A stretch of DNA of 64,000 bases. Origin: Arabidopsis thaliana. Lineage: Eukaryota; Streptophyta; Magnoliopsida; Brassicales; Brassicaceae. Under the pieces are notes generated by a model, which had not been told where the DNA came from, did no database searches, and saw only the letters and a program-made list of their open reading frames with translations. Position 1 is the stretch's first letter, and each line of letters opens with the position of its first letter. Below are positions 31,754 to 43,954 of the stretch, in pieces. The stretch covers positions 4,712,001 to 4,776,000 of the forward strand of contig NC_003070.9 of NCBI RefSeq assembly GCF_000001735.4. The letters are read 5' to 3'. A program made the position numbers and the translations under genes.

Positions 31754-34256
31754 TTATTTTTTTAATAATGGTTTTTGACAAACAAGGAGCCGTTGGTCAC
31801 TACCGTCTTGAATATCGATGACTCTTGCTTCCCAGCGTACACGAGCAGCAAGTGTACGCGCCATCTCTATCACTCCAAGCTTATCACTTAGCACAACCCA
31901 TCCCTATCAATCAACCAGAAAACGCTAAGTCTCTCTCAGCTTATGATTTACCCCTAATTAGGATCATATGACAAATGGTCGGAGTGTATAAAAAAAGAAC
32001 CTCAGGGCGGAGAATCCGGTCCATTTCCAAGAACAAGTCCATTAGGCTGCACCGTTCTGAGCTAAGATGTGTGAGAAGTTCATTGGCATGAAGCATGTCA
32101 TATGTTCGAGGATAGGTAGGGAATGGTTCACACCTGCACATCAATTAATGGACAAGAAACAATTCTTTTTTGGAGCTCAAATGTTTTAAGCGAAATGAAG
32201 ATAAATGTGATGCACAACACCTTCAAACTCTTTTATGGAATCTAAGGGAAACACACTCACCAGTCATGTAGAGCGCCGGTAAAACCTCGATCAAGTATTA
32301 TAGGAAGAGTATTACGTGCTTTGACTGGGACAACATTCATCACCCAAACTGATTTCCCTTGGTTAAGTAAGGCCTGATTCAGATTCCCATAACGAGCATT
32401 CATGTCCATAGCATTGCGTATCATGTAAAAAGGTGGGACAGGATCTTCATCGCCAGGTCTTTTTGGGTGGTCTGAGAAAATCAAAGGTGTAAGCAAGGAC
32501 CAATAGTTTTTAAGGGCTGATCTCCATACTTGTATATCCTCATCGAATTCTTCAGGTTTAATACCTGTTGAAAGATATTTATCGGAGAAGAACATTAATC
32601 GCCAGAAAAGTATGAGCAGTGAAAACAGAACATGACACACCAAAATAACTAGTTACCATGAATTTCAAGCTCAGACAAACTTGTTCCTGAAGCTCTAGAC
32701 CTATTCTGAATAGGAATCCAGCGTTTACTCTTGGTTCCACTTATACATGGAACAAGAGGATGGTAATATGGAACACTATCATCATCTTTGCAAACAGGTA
32801 TAGAAGCTTGCGAGCTACAACAAGCAGGAAAAAGAAAGAACGGCATCAGTGTGACTGTGAGTTAAAAACCAAGCTTCAGGACTCTGTTCTTTTACTTACC
32901 GAGATGAGTAGCAATTTGGGTCTGCTGTTTTCTGCCAAAGAAACGTCTCATCTTGCTGACCTGAGAGACTCCAGCAGATTTTCTTAGATAACTCATCCAC
33001 TCGTGTTGAGATACTTGTTTTCTTAGTATCAGGAGAATTTCCCTGTGCTTTGCTTGTAGGAGAGGTCAAAACAAAATAACCCCCAGGCTTGAGAACACGA
33101 TCCACTTCTAAAAGTAGCATTGCATCTGCTCAACGTCAGAAAATTGAGAGCATAACACTGTCAGTCTTAAGAAGATCATTTCAAAAAGATCTTAACCAAA
33201 ATAAGTGAAAGACTATGAATCATACCATATAAATACCTTTTATATCCCAAGTAATCCCACATTGAGCACAGTGGACCATGTCAAATGATAAAGCTGGATA
33301 TGGAAGCTGTTTCGAAAAGAAATTTCCAATCATTGCAGGAAGGCCTCTCTCTAGAGCTAATTGGACTTGGCTTCCACTTGTCTCATACTCTGCTATACAT
33401 ATAGGCATCACGTTCAAAGACACTAGATGTGCACCAAAGCTACCAAATCCGCAACCGATGTCCAACACAGTCCGTATCTGCAAGAAACGGTAGACAACTT
33501 AAGGAGGTTTCAGTGAAAACAGAACTAACAATCAAATGATAAGAGGAATTAGCAAAAGAAGGAAAAACGACTTACACCAGCTTGAGGAAACTCAGTATCG
33601 CTTCCTAATCCAATCATCTCAGCAATTTGAAAAGCGTAATCTTTAACCCCATCAAAGATCAAGCCATCATCCGAGTGAAACGTAATTTGATTCTCTTCAA
33701 GCAACATTAGCCTGATGATAAATATTAACAATAGATTAAGATGGCACAACACTAGCTGCTGAAACTGCATAACAAAAGGTGATCTCAGTTACCTTTTAGT
33801 CATAGTTCCTGATGAAAGAAACTGATCTTTAGTAATCTTCACATTCCCAGTCCATATGATATCTCTACCAACAGGCCATCTAAGTGGTATCTTATAATCC
33901 CTTGGAGGACGAACTAGACATCTTTCCTCTTCTCTTGCAAACTCACAATTCCGATCACTCTCTGTTACGTTATAACAAGGAACATAATTGTCTCTTTCTT
34001 TACCACATAAAGGAAACTCTTTTAACCGATTAACCCCTAAGGAGAAAAACCTTAGATCTAGATAATCAACAGCTGCTTGTTCCTTAACCCTCCCATAGTT
34101 ACTATAAATGTTGCTTGGCGGTACTCGCGTAGTTGAAGTTGTAGAAGAAGAATCTGAATTTGGTACTAAAATGGTAATGAGAGCAATAACACCGAGGGTT
34201 AAGAAAAGTAAACCACTGATCCTTGGTCTAAGACCAATAACTGAGGCAACCTTCAT
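31754..34256 (-). CDS. QUL1: QUASIMODO2-like 1, putative Golgi pectin methyltransferase (DUF248)
   Basis: Eight exons: 34256..33793, 33711..33576, 33477..33237, 33125..32900, 32814..32657, 32564..32261, 32133..32001 and 31903..31754. They total 1812 nt, giving 603 residues (At1g13860). A single N-terminal membrane segment at about 15-32 (GLLFLTLGVIALITILV) after a short basic head makes a type II membrane protein. The SAM-binding motif is VLDIGCGFGSFGAHL at about 205-220, and the family's EYETSGSQVQLALERGLP and FDMVHCAQCGITW follow. DUF248 proteins of the QUA2 group act in the Golgi and are needed for homogalacturonan and cell adhesion; QUL1 and QUL2 have been linked to stem vascular development. 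The role here rests on the family. Confidence 0.93.
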
Positions 34257-35436
34257 GGTCCCAGGTTCAAAACAAGAGCTTTTATTGTAAGCAAATCTCT
34301 ACACTATACAACAACCAACTCCTCTTTCTGTCCCTAAAAGGCTTCTCATTTACCTAAAACTCCAACTAACATTTACCTAATCAAGCCATTTATTCTCATG
34401 TATAGGCAACATTTGTTTCACATTGAATCATTACCCAAAACTTCAAGAATATTCCAAATCAGGAAAGACCATTAGTCACTGAACGCCAAATCCATAACTA
34501 ACTCGTAATTGCCAATTACGGTACACCAAATCAACAAAACCTGCAACCAAATTTCTCAGATCAAAAATCAAAACTTTTTACACTTTTCAGTATTTTGAAC
34601 AATGAAATGCAAAAAGGAAAATTACTTTTCTCTACGTCAACGTATAGTTATCGTAAGAGAATCGAGCCAAGAACGAACCTCGTGATTCTGTGGACAAAAC
34701 TCAATCTCAAAATCCTATTAGTGAGATCTCGAAGAAGATCAGAGATCAGATGATTCAGATCGAAAGGAAAGAGATTGAAGCAATGATCGACAACGAAAAC
34801 AAAAACCAACAAAAGGGTTTTGAGAAGCAGTAATTATATTTCGAAACAACAATGGCGATTGGCGAAGCCAAAGCAGCTCAGTGATATGAGTGTAAGCTTT
34901 TTCTGCTCTGTGTCTCTTACTTCGTCGTTTTATGATTTTATATTATTTGTATGAATAAAAGTAAGCTGCATTCATTAATTATTAAATGAACGAATGTCGA
35001 CAAAAATAAAGCATTAGCGATTAATGAAGCTGTTTAAAATAATTAAGAATATGATTAGCAAAGATAAGAACTGTTGCTGTATGTTTTCTTTTAATTACCG
35101 TAGTGGTTATTTTCAAATCAAAGCATATTTGTTGTAAATGAATAATTTTTTATTTGCCGACATATTTATTATAAATTAATATACATCCAAAAATGTCAAA
35201 CGTGTCGTTGTCTTTTGAAATTTCAATGTTAGAAAAACAAGAAAATACGACAACCAAAAAAGAAGAACAAGAAAATATACTATAGCCCCAAAATATGTTT
35301 GCATTATTATAACGGGCCTATTATAACACATCAATTTAGCCCCAAAAAAGAATTTCGATGAAGAAGAACAAGTCTTGAGTTAAGAAAATACATAACCAAA
35401 CCTTTAAGAAATAAGATGTTTTTCACCCAACAAATT
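34257..35436. other. Intergenic: QUL1 leader and promoter, and 3' flank of DRL1
   Basis: The first ~600 bp are probably QUL1 leader with an intron: the mRNA-sense sequence has ACGAG|GTTCGT near 34676. No coding region. The DRL1 3' UTR lies at the right end. Confidence 0.4.
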
Positions 35437-36345
35437 TCAAGCGTTATTACCTCCAAACTCTCTGTTCAAGTAATCCACAAAACGTCTCTTTGCACTGTCT
35501 GCATCAGTTGGTAACGGTGGACCGCTTAGACTCGATTGACCCATCAATTTAACAAACGTTCTTCGAAGCCTCCTTAGCTCCGGTAGCCCAATCGGTCTGC
35601 AGATTTCAATCGGAGGTAGTTCATTGCCAAGAGTAACTCTGCTTATAGCCGCGCCCAGTGATTGTTGTTCCACAATCGCGTTGATGATTTCTTGTGTCGC
35701 TCTGTCCAACTCGTAAAGAGAATTTGCTTCTGAAAATCTAGCAGCCTGAGTGGCAATACTTGGTTGGAGAATTCTCACATCTTGGGTTTTGGAGTCAACA
35801 GTCTTGGTTAGATAAGTCACAGCCTCTAAAATCACAGGAGAGGATTTGTCTATAACTTCACGAGAAGGGTATAGCTCAAAGAGAGGTGAATCCCATCGGT
35901 TTCTTCTCTCAGGTTTCTCAAATCTTCTAACCAGATCTTCGAATATACCATCGTCATATCCATCTTCACCTCTATCACTCCGTTCCTTATTCCATTGCCT
36001 ACAATGAGCTTCATCTACATCACAATAAACAACACAATACCTAATCCCAGCAGCACGAGCGATACACCATAGCTCATATCTGTAACCTTTGATACTATTC
36101 AAGGAATCTACAATAACAATCTCGCCTGTCGAAACTGATCTATCAACATCTGACCTAAGCTTTCCTCTCAGATTCTTCTCAGCAGGCATGTTAGCATAGT
36201 TTTGGTTGCGGTCTAGATGAAACGAAGCCTCATCGATGATCCTAACACTCTGTTTCGTTTCAGACTCTTTCAATGTTTCAGCTAAAGTTACTGCAGCTAT
36301 TGACTTACCACTACAAGGTTGCCCACAAATCACAACTAGCGCCAT
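35437..36345 (-). CDS. DRL1: KTI12-like protein DRL1/ELO4, Elongator-associated ATPase-type protein
   Basis: One exon of 302 residues starting MALVVICGQPCSGKS, with a P-loop GQPCSGKS at residues 8-15. Later blocks of the KTI12 family include IVDSLNSIKGYRYELWC at about 77-93, CDVDEAHCRQWN, and RRFEKPERRNRWDSPLF at about 141-157. The tail holds RRLRRTFVKLMGQ. Yeast Kti12 regulates the Elongator complex, which modifies wobble uridine in tRNAs and also affects transcription. The plant gene (DRL1, deformed roots and leaves; At1g13870) gives elongator-like defects in leaf polarity and meristem size. The length fits the family. A leader intron is likely between about 36592 and 36368 (CTCTG|GTAATG ... 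TTTTGTAG|GC on the minus strand). Confidence 0.94.
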   Translation of the reverse strand: MALVVICGQPCSGKSIAAVTLAETLKESETKQSVRIIDEASFHLDRNQNYANMPAEKNLRGKLRSDVDRSVSTGEIVIVDSLNSIKGYRYELWCIARAAGIRYCVVYCDVDEAHCRQWNKERSDRGEDGYDDGIFEDLVRRFEKPERRNRWDSPLFELYPSREVIDKSSPVILEAVTYLTKTVDSKTQDVRILQPSIATQAARFSEANSLYELDRATQEIINAIVEQQSLGAAISRVTLGNELPPIEICRPIGLPELRRLRRTFVKLMGQSSLSGPPLPTDADSAKRRFVDYLNREFGGNNA

Positions 36346-37602
36346 TGGTTTTTAAACACACTGCCTACAAAAATGGAATCAATACAAGACTATTTCAATT
36401 CAAGCTTTAGGTGCATAAGAACATCAACACATAACAAACGAATAAGCTTTAGATTCACATATAAAAACTAAAATTCCAGAAATTCATATCATAACGGATT
36501 CAATCCCCAGAACAAGTTAAAGTATCAAACTTTATTAGTACATACTTCCACAATTATCAATTCCGACGAAAAATCAAGCTAATAAAAACATTACCAGAGA
36601 AAAATTCGGGAGTGTTGTCGACAGGTTGAAGAAAGCAAAAGTGAAAATTTGATTTGGGAATCTAGGGCTTATAGATTAGAACCGGTTTAATTCGCTTGGT
36701 CCGGTTTGTTCATATGAATATCAATTTGTGTCCGGTTTAGAAGATAGATACGAGCCGGATATGCCAACACAAGTTGCTAGGCACGTTGATGGTATACGGT
36801 GAGGATAATTTGGTAAATTCAAGTAATTCAAAGAATTTAAATAAAGTACAGCTCATTCGATGTTGTCTCGGTATCCGAGTTAAATCCGGGTTTCAAAATC
36901 GGGTCTTTCCCCTAATCGAAAAGCACGAATTTTCAACCCTAGCCGCTTTCGAAAATTCCCCCAATTTTATTTTTTTCCCCTACCAAATTTTCTTCGAATT
37001 TCAGCTCAGATCCCTTCCTTCTTCCAGATCGATCTTCAGATCTATTGTAATTTTCTTCTTCCTCTTGATTTGATCTTCCAATTGATACCTGTTTTGTTAT
37101 CATCCCTTTGTTTTGGTCAAATCTAGGGTTTGAGTCAGATCTGGATCTGATAACAACAGATCTGATCAATTGTTTGTTTTTGATGTTGATTTCCTTCAAA
37201 AGTATGAACGGATCCGTTCTTAATTTCAGTTTCCCCCAATTTTATTATCCGATCTGGGCTCGTAGGTTGGGATGTTCTAGGGTTCGTCAGATCTGTCAAT
37301 TAATCGAGGGCTTTTGTCTGTATTCATGATAATTAACCGATTCATTGATTTTCGATTCTTGATTTCGCGATTTAATCCGTGAATTGAAATCTAGGGTTAG
37401 GGTTTTCAAATTTGGGGATTTTTTTTTTTAATTTACTTAAATTAATTGGGGTTAAATATTTTTTCTTTATACTCTAATTTAATTACTGAACTGGTTAAAT
37501 AGACTTATAGTTGTCACTTGTCAGTGTGAGTGTGGTTCACACAGATAACCTTCACGCCAAGTAACTAATGGCTTTGGTTCTCCTTTTACAGGTTTTTTAA
37601 GA
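36346..37602. other. Divergent promoter and leaders between DRL1 and the ELM2 gene
   Basis: DRL1 (-) and the ELM2-domain gene (+) start back to back. Plus-strand leader DNA from about 36930 is T- and C-rich and holds a probable intron ending TTTTACAG at 37584..37591, just before the ATG at 37603. An ORF reading at 36774..37073 is leader sequence, not a gene. Confidence 0.45.
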
Positions 37603-38967
37603 ATGGGTTTCAAGCGAACGTTTGACGCTGAAGATGTTCAAGAGCTCAACGTTAAGAATGGAAGACAGATTAGTTACTGTAATAAGCTGGCCAAACTAGA
37701 TGAAGGAGTTCCATATCGTCTTTCACTGGAGAAGCCAGGTGTCGTAGGTAATAATAACACCTTGTTTCTTGCAGAGGGGTTCACATGATAAACTTAAGCA
37801 GTTCGCTTAATGATTATCTGTCTTTATCATTTAGCAGGATATGATATAAGTGATCTCTACGGGTATAAATGTGAGGATAACGTTGACAAGGGGTTTGAGA
37901 CCAATGCGCCTTTCTCTTGGATCACAACTGGTTTGTCTGAGGAGGATTCTCAGTCTGGAGCTACGATTCAGTCTACCATTTCTCATGAATCTCCTGAGTC
38001 AGATATACCTTGGAGACCGGTTTGCTCTGGGGAAGAAGATGGCTATTGGTGTCCGATTTCTCCTAGAAAAACGGTTCCAATCGGGTCAGATTACCAGGCT
38101 GATATTCCTGAATGTGTCAAGGAAGAGGCAAATGATCAGTCGGGTCAAGGTGTTGGTTACGATGAAGAACAAGTGACAGGGAAGTGCGTAATTCCAATGC
38201 CTGACTGTGAAACCGAGGTCTGCAAGATTGGTAAAGGAAGAAAGGAATGCATTTGCCTGGATAAAGGTTCCATCAGATGTGTACAGCAGCATATTATGGA
38301 AAACAGGGAAGATTTGTTTGCAACTATTGGGTACGACAGGTGTCTGGATATAGGTCTTTGTGAAATGGGGGAGGAAGTTGCTGCTAGACTAACTGAAGAC
38401 GAGGAAGATCTGTTTCATGAGATTGTTTACTCCAATCCGGTTTCAATGGACCGGGATTTCTGGAAACACCTAAAGTCTGCGTTTCCTTCACGAACCATGA
38501 AGGAAATTGTGAGCTATTATTTCAATGTCTTTATCCTGCGAAGACGAGCTATCCAGAACCGTTCTAAAAGCCTGGATGTTGATAGTGATGATGATGAGTG
38601 GCAAGTAGAGTATGACAACACCTTTTATGGTGCTGAAACTCCATCAGATGACAAAGCCGAAAAAAGCCTCTCAAGAGACGAAGGAGAAGAGGTTAATGCT
38701 AATGAAGATTCGTACATGTCCTTTGAGAATCAGTCCAACGCAATCTACTCTCGATGTCCAGTTAGAAATAGAGAAGAATCCAACATTGGGAATTACTGGC
38801 GCCACTGCAATGATCTTGTGGATCAGTCGTATTCATTTGATCCTTGTGATTCAATACTGCCAGATCATTGTTGGACTAAGAACATTGATCTGCTTCCAAC
38901 TTCAAACATTATCGACGAAATCTTTGGTCAAGACCACCCATGGGATGATTTCTCCAGAGGGAAGTAA
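37603..38967 (+). CDS. ELM2-domain protein with a MYB/SANT-like C-terminal region
   Basis: Exons 37603..37738 and 37838..38967 give 421 residues (At1g13880 by recall). The ELM2 signature VPIGSDYQADIPE lies at about 137-149. After it come a His/Cys-bearing segment and a SANT-like block (DFWKHLKSAFPSRTMKEIVSYYFNVF) that resembles the SANT repeat found after ELM2 in MIDA/MTA-type and CoREST-type proteins. The acidic C-terminal third is probably disordered. ELM2-SANT proteins bridge histone deacetylases; the plant partners of this one are not known to me. The acceptor is a tandem TAGCAG (37832..37837), so either 421 or 422 residues can result, adding one Ala. Confidence 0.87.
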
Positions 38968-39580
38968 ATGAAGAATTGTCTCCCATGTCCATTGCTACTC
39001 TGCTCCAAGTTCTGAATCTTCTGTATGTAAATGCATTATTTAAGAAAATCTCAAGTTGGAAGTTTTGAGGGAGGCATGTCGTGTATAGTTTTATGGCCGT
39101 GGAAACTTATGTGTTTTTGATACTTTAGGTTATTTTTATTTACTATTTTTAGATTTTGTTGTAAGAAGATAAAAAAAATTCTTCAACTGTTTAATAAACT
39201 AACTTTTGTTCATATCTTTTAGTATACATATCTCACTTCCTATATGCACAAGCAAAACGAAATTAATATGGGTCTTGACATTTCTCCATTAAACATGTTA
39301 AGACATAAGCCTTCTCTCTGAAACAGTGTTTGGTTATTACACTCTTAACGGTCCCAAAATAGGGAGAAGCATAGGACGTTATTACATATCTCTGTCACAG
39401 GTTTCTATTTTTGGATAACCATTTTCTTTTTTCTAATCCCTGAAGTTTTCTTGATTATAATCTTTTTTTTTCTAATCTTTGAGATTTCACAGGTAACCAA
39501 CCCATCAAATTCTATTTCTTCCTGATTCAATCTTTTTTATCAGTTTAATCGATAATCATCATCACCTCATTGTTACATAG
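38968..39580. other. Intergenic: ELM2-gene 3' UTR and SNAP30 promoter
   Basis: AT-rich, with no coding region. The last 180 bases are T-rich, like the SNAP30 leader. Confidence 0.4.
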
Positions 39581-40844
39581 ATGTTTGGGTTTTTCAAATC
39601 TCCGGGGAACAATAAACTTCCCAATGAATCATCAAACAACAAAGGAGGAACAATCACTGCAGGAAGAAGGACTTCTTCAGAACCAATCCTGATAACACCA
39701 GATTTCGACGATGACGACAAATACAAGAACGGTTTCAACGATTCTGGTGGTCTGCAGAGCCAAACGACAGAAGAATTAGAAAAATATGCAGTTTATAAAG
39801 CTGAAGAAACAACCAAAGGTGTTAATAATTGTCTTAAGATCGCTGAAGATATAAGATCAGATGGTGCAAGAACGCTCGAAATGTTGCATCAGCAAGGTGA
39901 ACAAATCAACAGGACTCATGAAATGGCTGTTGATATGGATAAAGATCTCAGTCGGGTAAAACTTTTTTTAATTTTTCTTACTTTCTTCGATACGAAAATG
40001 TGAAATTATATGTTCTGTTTTATGGAGCGTTGATAAGAAAAAATGTTTGTGAGATCAGGGGGAGAAGCTTTTGAACAACTTAGGAGGAATGTTTTCAAAG
40101 CCATGGAAACCAAAGAAGACTAAAAATATCACAGGACCTATGATCACACCAGGTTTTAAAGCTTCCGAGCTCTTGATATTGATTGGATAAAATAATGTTA
40201 TGATGATCATGTATCTTATAATATCTTAGAGAAGGGTTGATTCATACCTAGCCCGTTAATAACTCATATAATCTCAATCCTTATTGTATTCACGTTGTTA
40301 GGACTCTTGATCATGTGTATGGTGGTCATGTTTAATATAGTTATCGAAATTTTAGATAAACCGTCGAAGAAGAGCGAGAATCACAAGGAAGAGCGGGAGA
40401 AACTTGGTTTGGGTGCAAAAGGACGATCGAGCAGTCAACCAGCATTAGATCAACCAACAAATGCGTTGCAGAAAGTTGAGGTTTGTGTTCTTTTTACAAG
40501 TTTTTGCATCTTATATGCTTTCTTTATTAAGAATACGTATTAAAAGGTGTATGTTTAATGCAGCAAGAGAAGGCAAAGCAAGACGATGGACTTTCAGATT
40601 TAAGTGACATATTGGGTGATCTTAAGAGCATGGCCGTTGATATGGGATCTGAGATCGACAAGTCAGATAACACAAATACATACTTTCATACATTTTATGC
40701 TTATGTTTGTAGAATACTTACTATTGTTGGGGGCAAATTTGCAGGCAAAACAAAGCTCTTGATCATCTCGGCGACGATGTTGATGAGCTTAACTCTCGTG
40801 TTCAAGGAGCTAATCAACGGGCACGTCACTTGCTTTCCAAATAA
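39581..40844 (+). CDS. SNAP30: SNAP25-type SNARE, SNAP30
   Basis: Exons 39581..39955, 40059..40152, 40356..40480, 40564..40661 and 40745..40844 give 263 residues, the size of SNAP30 (At1g13890). A disordered head (MFGFFKSPGNNK...) precedes a Qb SNARE helix at about 70-135 (EETTKGVNNCLKIAEDIRSD, zero-layer Gln in HQQGEQI). A linker with GGMFSKPWKPKKTKNI follows, then a Qc helix at about 205-263 (GLSDLSDILGDLKSMAVDMG, zero-layer Gln in EIDKQNKALD). It ends at the helix with no membrane anchor. I see no Cys cluster in the linker for palmitoylation, as in other plant SNAP25 proteins. It should pair with syntaxins and VAMPs for vesicle fusion at the plasma membrane or cell plate. PAP2 converges on it. 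Confidence 0.93.
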
Positions 40845-41493
40845 GAAAACACCTTCCACAAAATACCATTGTTCTTATATGTATATTATATTGTATCATT
40901 CTCTCTTCTTTTTTTTACGTTTGAACAGTTGTGATTTTCTTCTTTATTCATTCTTTGCTATGAAAATTGTCAATATTAACGCATTTGATTCAATTTTTTT
41001 TCTCAAGCTTAAATTTTCCAGACAATATTCCATGAGTGTTTAATCCTAATATATTGAATTGATCCAATCTAAATCAAACCGATCCAAATAAATTAATCTA
41101 ATTTACCTTTTGATATTCAAAAAGCATATAACCAAACAAAAATAGAAAACATCAAATCCATACTATAATTGGTTACACTTATGCTTTGGCATAATCAACA
41201 TTCCAATGCTCGATTGATTAGCCTCTACAATTGTTGAATGTATATATACTCTCATACACTACATAATGTAATTACAGCAAAACTTCTTCAATCTGTAATT
41301 ACAGCAAATTCTTCAAAAAAAAACACATGAATCATACTATGTAACAAGAATCACTATTATTATAGTGCACAAAAACTTATGTTATATATCTTCCCAGCTG
41401 TAGTTGTAAAGAAACATGGTTCTTACCGTGGGAAAAAAAGGATACTATACAAATCGTGCCTCTAAATAATAGACTCAGTTCAACATTATGTGA
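40845..41493. other. Intergenic gap between convergent SNAP30 and PAP2
   Basis: AT-rich; 3' UTRs only. Confidence 0.4.
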
Positions 41494-43554
41494 TTATGTC
41501 TCCTCGTTCTTGACTGGGATCCAACGGTTTCCAGACGAAGATTTCTTTCCCCGGGTAAAAAACCCGATAATGAACCCTAAAAGCACACCCACAACCATCA
41601 AGCCTGCTCCTTTGGCATACCACAAAGCATTAGATTCTGATTTTCCCATAAGTGTAGCAGAAGCAGGAACGGTTTTCAGATTTGGGATTTTAGTACTCTC
41701 TTTGCTCCCACTGATTACTACCCCAGATGCTAACATCTCAACAGTATCATGAACTTCGCCATCGTGATTACCCACAAAAGAAACAGTGAGCTTTTCTTTG
41801 TTTGCAACTAAACGAGTGTAACCAAACTCACCTGTACGATACATTGATTGTTCAGGCTGAGGGAATATAGGAAGATCTGGATGGTTTGGTCTAGGCTGCC
41901 AAATCGGTTGCCAATCTTGACCAGCCATACCGATCACAAGATGAACCGGATTTCCTTGCCACTGTGTGCCGCAAGTGTTGTTGCTTATGGGACAAAACCT
42001 TTCGTATCTATGAACATGTCCCCATAGAGCAAGTGTGACATTGTTTTTCACAAACAAAGGTTCTAGATGCTCAACCATCTTTTGTCGAATCATAGTGTCT
42101 CTAACCTCGTTGCTCGTAGTGTACATTGGTCTATGTCCTTGCACAACAACAAACGGTGTTTTCTTCCTGTCTACAGACTCTAGATCTCGCTTTATGAATT
42201 CATATTGACTACCTCCTTTAAGAAAATTCGTCTCTGTGGAGATATAAACGAAATGGACCGTTCCCATATCATAAGAATAATATAAATTCCTTGTCGGAGG
42301 AGCTTTCATTCCTGTAGACTCTGAAGAATTCCCAGGCATGTTAAACTTCAAGCTATACGGCACACCACATTCGCCACCACCATCGTTTCCATAAATAGAA
42401 GCTGCCCAATCAGGTTTCCACGGCTGAGTAGAGAAATCATACTCATGGTTACCAATGCAAACATGGTAAGGAACTGTCGAGGCAATAGGCTCAACCTGAG
42501 CAAAGAACTCATCCCATACCCACGAGTAACCACGAGCATAACTTATATCTCCAATGTGTGAAATCATAGCTGGCTTATCACCAAGAGCTTCAATGTCACG
42601 GAGGATCCACTTCACTGTAGATATGCTCTCATCTTGTGTGCGGATAAATGTCGTGTATGGTGTAGCACAACCCATATCTCCAAACATGAAAGCTACGGTT
42701 TCTTCTGCAGTCACATCTCGAGCAATGTAGCTATGGATCTCACTCCATCCCTTAGAATCACTCCCAACCTAATTCATAGAATCATAAATTTGATCAATCA
42801 AAACATATTTCTCCCAAATCTATCATGCATAAGCTTCAAAATCGAGACTTTATATTACCTGATAATAGTATCTAACGCCATCATTCAAATTCTTCATGAC
42901 GGTATCAAAAATCCAACCAGGATCTCTCCAACCAATAGTGGAATTCGCCGGCGAATCACACATGTGCTCTCTCTCGTACCTCATCCCACGCGCCGCCGCG
43001 GAATTACCTAACAAATCCTTCGATTCACCGTATCTAACAAAACGTTCTTCACCATCTCCAGCTACAAACATAACACGCATCGTGTTAACCATATTTGTGA
43101 ACGACAAATGGATCTGCTCCGGCATACCAACACCGGATCCGAAAGTCAGCTGCTCCGATTCAGCTAGAAGATGTTTAGTTCCTGGTAAAGGATTCTGATC
43201 ATGATCCTTATGTTTCGGATCAATCTCGGATTCGCTCCAACGGAAGATCCGGAATGTGTAATTTGATCGGAGATTGGTTAAAGGAAGAGAAATCGAACCG
43301 AAACCATCTTTCCAAGTGGACGATTCATTGAGGAATTTGTAACCAATAAAGTGATCATTAGGAGACTCCGGCGGCGAGTAGAGTCCTAACCAATCGAGAT
43401 CTGACGGAGAATCGACACCGGACCATTGTATCACAACGGAATCGCCAGATCGATTGAGAGCATTAGGGGAAATTGAAATGGTCGCTTTAGAATCAGCAGA
43501 GGAAACGAAGACGGAGACGAAGAGAAGGAGGAAGAAAGAGAAATTAACGATCAT
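41494..43554 (-). CDS. PAP2: Purple acid phosphatase 2 with a C-terminal membrane anchor
   Basis: Exons 43554..42859 and 42768..41494 give 656 residues, the size of PAP2 (At1g13900). An upstream reading frame extends 13 codons further, but the ATG at 43554 gives the usual start [13 protein letters not shown]. Metal-ligand blocks: [26 protein letters not shown] and GHVHRYER. Near the C-terminus is a hydrophobic segment, [18 protein letters not shown], followed by the basic tail [15 protein letters not shown]2 is known to sit on the outer membranes of both chloroplasts and mitochondria, anchored by this tail, and to affect import of precursor proteins and plant energy status. It differs from PAP1 at 3.5-6.1 kb, which lacks the tail. 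Only one intron is present against nine in PAP1, so the two are old relatives, not a tandem pair. Confidence 0.95.
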
Positions 43555-43954
43555 GGCGACGGAGGAACGTAAGAATAAATGTTGCCGGAACACCGGAGAT
43601 GGAAGATATATAAACAGTTGTTTAAACGACGACGTTTCTACCGTTCGTTATGATTGGTTAGCTATTTTTAAAACCAATATTGATTTATGACGTATCACCT
43701 TCTTATATATGGGCCTATCTAAGCCCAATATTATGGGCCTTACTCGGTCTATTTAATATATTAAAATATTGTTGGAATTTGAACTGTTTTTGGTTAGTTT
43801 AGTTTCCACTGAGCTTGCTTTCTTCCATGGCGATGATAAATAATTCTTCTTCTTCCTCACACACAATTTCACTTTCCGATTTTATAAAATTGATTCTTCT
43901 CTTCTTCTTAAACCCATGAAGAGTTCATGATTTCTTAAGCTCGCAGCATAATCG
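43555..43954. promoter_or_regulatory. Bidirectional promoter between PAP2 and the LRR-protein gene
   Basis: 400 bp part two divergent start codons. In the middle are three site II-like words within 30 bp: TGGGCC 43710..43715, AGCCCA 43722..43727 and TGGGCC 43734..43739. Such clusters are typical of TCP-bound promoters of genes for organelle and growth functions. Confidence 0.55.

Noticed and set aside
31754-34256. Restriction-modification pair: methyltransferase QUL1 with the endonuclease-like gene
   Set aside because: QUL1 is a Golgi membrane DUF248 protein with a pectin role, 9 kb away on the other strand. The nuclease is YqaJ-like. Nothing links them.
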